This document shows positions 63,079 through 64,000 of a stretch of DNA of 64,000 nt, in pieces. A model generated the notes under the pieces. The model worked only from the letters and a program-made list of their open reading frames with translations. It was not told where the DNA came from and did no database searches. The position numbers and the translations under genes were made by a program. The first letter of the stretch is position 1; every line of letters starts with the position of its first letter. Where the stretch lies: positions 300,566 to 364,565 of the forward strand of contig DPKJ01000014.1 of the NCBI GenBank assembly GCA_003542575.1. Reading direction: 5' to 3'. Source of the DNA: Rikenellaceae bacterium (lineage in GTDB: Bacteria > Bacteroidota > Bacteroidia > Bacteroidales > UBA932).

Positions 63079-64000
63079 TATTACAAAACTTCATTTTAAC
63101 TATAAAAGCATCATGGTTTGAATTAGGCATCTGAGAAAGCTTATACATAATAAAGTCTCTTAGATTTGCATTTTTTGATGATCCCACCTTTAGATCCTCT
63201 CTATCACGATAAATAACAGTATAAAAGTAAGTGGAATCTGAGGCCATAATAAAAAGCGGGTCTCTATCACTTCTTTCATATACCCAGCGAAAGCCTTTAT
63301 TGTTACTTTTAGAAAAAACAAAGTCGTTTTGCAGAGCGCTTGGGCCAATTGAAGAAAAATAGATATAGTCCTTTGTATCATGTATATGTATAGGAAGTTT
63401 ATAATAGTCTGAAAAGAGATAATTTTTCATTCCTTCAAACAAATCGCCACCATCCTTGAAAATATACTTAGGTGGAATTGCGTAGTTTTTAAAATCAATT
63501 TTTAGAAATGGAATGATCTCTTTTCCGATTTTATAAGCAATATTGTCACCCTCTTGAGGTCTCATAATTGTTGATTTATCGTATGATTGTGTGAATATTC
63601 CTTGTGTGAACACAAAGTCTTTTCTGGGTAAAAATTCTCTTTTTATATTCCCTTTAATATCAAAAAGGGTGAGTGCATAAAACGGTTTATCAAAATTTGA
63701 TTCCTCAGCTGGGTTTGAAGAGAATAGGAAAAAGCCCCCATCTTCAGATGAGCAAATTGCATCATAATTCTTTCCACTAAGGTTAATTTTATTTATAAAT
63801 TTACCATTAGAAATTCGGTATTTTAATACTCCCGTCGGTTGCAGAACAAGAAGATATTCACCATCTGAAGAAATACTTAAGTCTTCAATATCCTGATATT
63901 CACCCGGACCTCGTCCTTTAGCGCCGATATTTCTGATAAATACTCCATTTTGATCAACCAATTTCACTCCTTGCATATGGTCCAGGAGCAATATATTTGT
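63065..64000 (-). CDS. 6-bladed beta-propeller protein, partial (third copy)
   Basis: At least 311 residues; the frame is open to the window edge, so the N-terminus is not seen. The diagnostic loop GAKGRGPGEYQDIEDL matches the copy at 40.7 kb (GNKGRGPGEF), and the C-terminal NSNHDAFIVKMKF matches the usual ending. Probably a lipoprotein like its paralogues. Overlaps the thioredoxin-like gene by 14 bases. Confidence 0.8.
   Translation of the reverse strand, partial: TNILLLDHMQGVKLVDQNGVFIRNIGAKGRGPGEYQDIEDLSISSDGEYLLVLQPTGVLKYRISNGKFINKINLSGKNYDAICSSEDGGFFLFSSNPAEESNFDKPFYALTLFDIKGNIKREFLPRKDFVFTQGIFTQSYDKSTIMRPQEGDNIAYKIGKEIIPFLKIDFKNYAIPPKYIFKDGGDLFEGMKNYLFSDYYKLPIHIHDTKDYIYFSSIGPSALQNDFVFSKSNNKGFRWVYERSDRDPLFIMASDSTYFYTVIYRDREDLKVGSSKNANLRDFIMYKLSQMPNSNHDAFIVKMKFCNNERS

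Overview
The window reads as chromosomal DNA of an anaerobic member of the Bacteroidota, most likely Bacteroidales. The signs are TAnnTTTG -7 promoter boxes ahead of many genes, few Shine-Dalgarno sites, a eukaryotic-type glycyl-tRNA synthetase, several 6-bladed beta-propeller lipoproteins, and a succinate-to-butyrate gene set in the order I recall from Porphyromonas gingivalis. There is one tRNA gene and no rRNA, CRISPR array or insertion sequence.

Layout. 0-29.5 kb is mostly housekeeping: glyS (cut by the window edge), a DsbD-type reductase, a nitroreductase/pirin/AraC group, folK-sufT-sufE-sufS, ruvA, gcvH, threonine aldolase, acyl-CoA synthetase, mnmG-ybeY, mdh, tRNA-Ala, tonB, hflX, two hydrolases, sdhAB without a linked membrane anchor, a GH20 hexosaminidase, a C45-type hydrolase and ruvB. 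An AT-rich 0.4 kb spacer with DnaA-box-like words follows. 29.9-40.5 kb is a rightward run: mfd, coaX, an outer-membrane protein, a TPR protein, lptC, a CNNM/CBS protein and a PpiD-like isomerase. 40.7-43.8 kb holds two propeller lipoproteins and a DUF4377-type lipoprotein.

The centrepiece is 43.8-57.5 kb, a compact leftward cluster of 13 genes with gaps of at most 25 bp and several overlaps. A promoter with both -33 and -7 boxes leads directly into a cobalamin riboswitch. The genes follow in this order: 4-hydroxybutyryl-CoA dehydratase, a NifU-like Fe-S protein, 4-hydroxybutyrate CoA-transferase, 4-hydroxybutyrate dehydrogenase, CoA-acylating succinate-semialdehyde dehydrogenase, butyryl-CoA dehydrogenase, EtfB, EtfA, a small 2Fe-2S protein, a sensory HydS-type [FeFe]-hydrogenase with a PAS domain, a SpoIIE-type phosphatase, a second small 2Fe-2S protein, and a group-B-like [FeFe]-hydrogenase. 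Together they would convert succinyl-CoA to butyrate and link the ferredoxin/flavin pool to H2 chemistry. None of these enzymes uses B12. The competing fate of succinyl-CoA, via methylmalonyl-CoA mutase to propionate, does. I infer that the riboswitch makes B12 select between propionate and butyrate fermentation, with the hydrogenase module included in the switch.

57.7-64 kb is accessory: a Fic protein preceded by 24-bp tandem repeats, four tandem small secreted paralogues resembling the BamE fold, a YchF gene that has lost its GTPase half at about 62.49 kb, and a propeller/thioredoxin-like pair running off the window.
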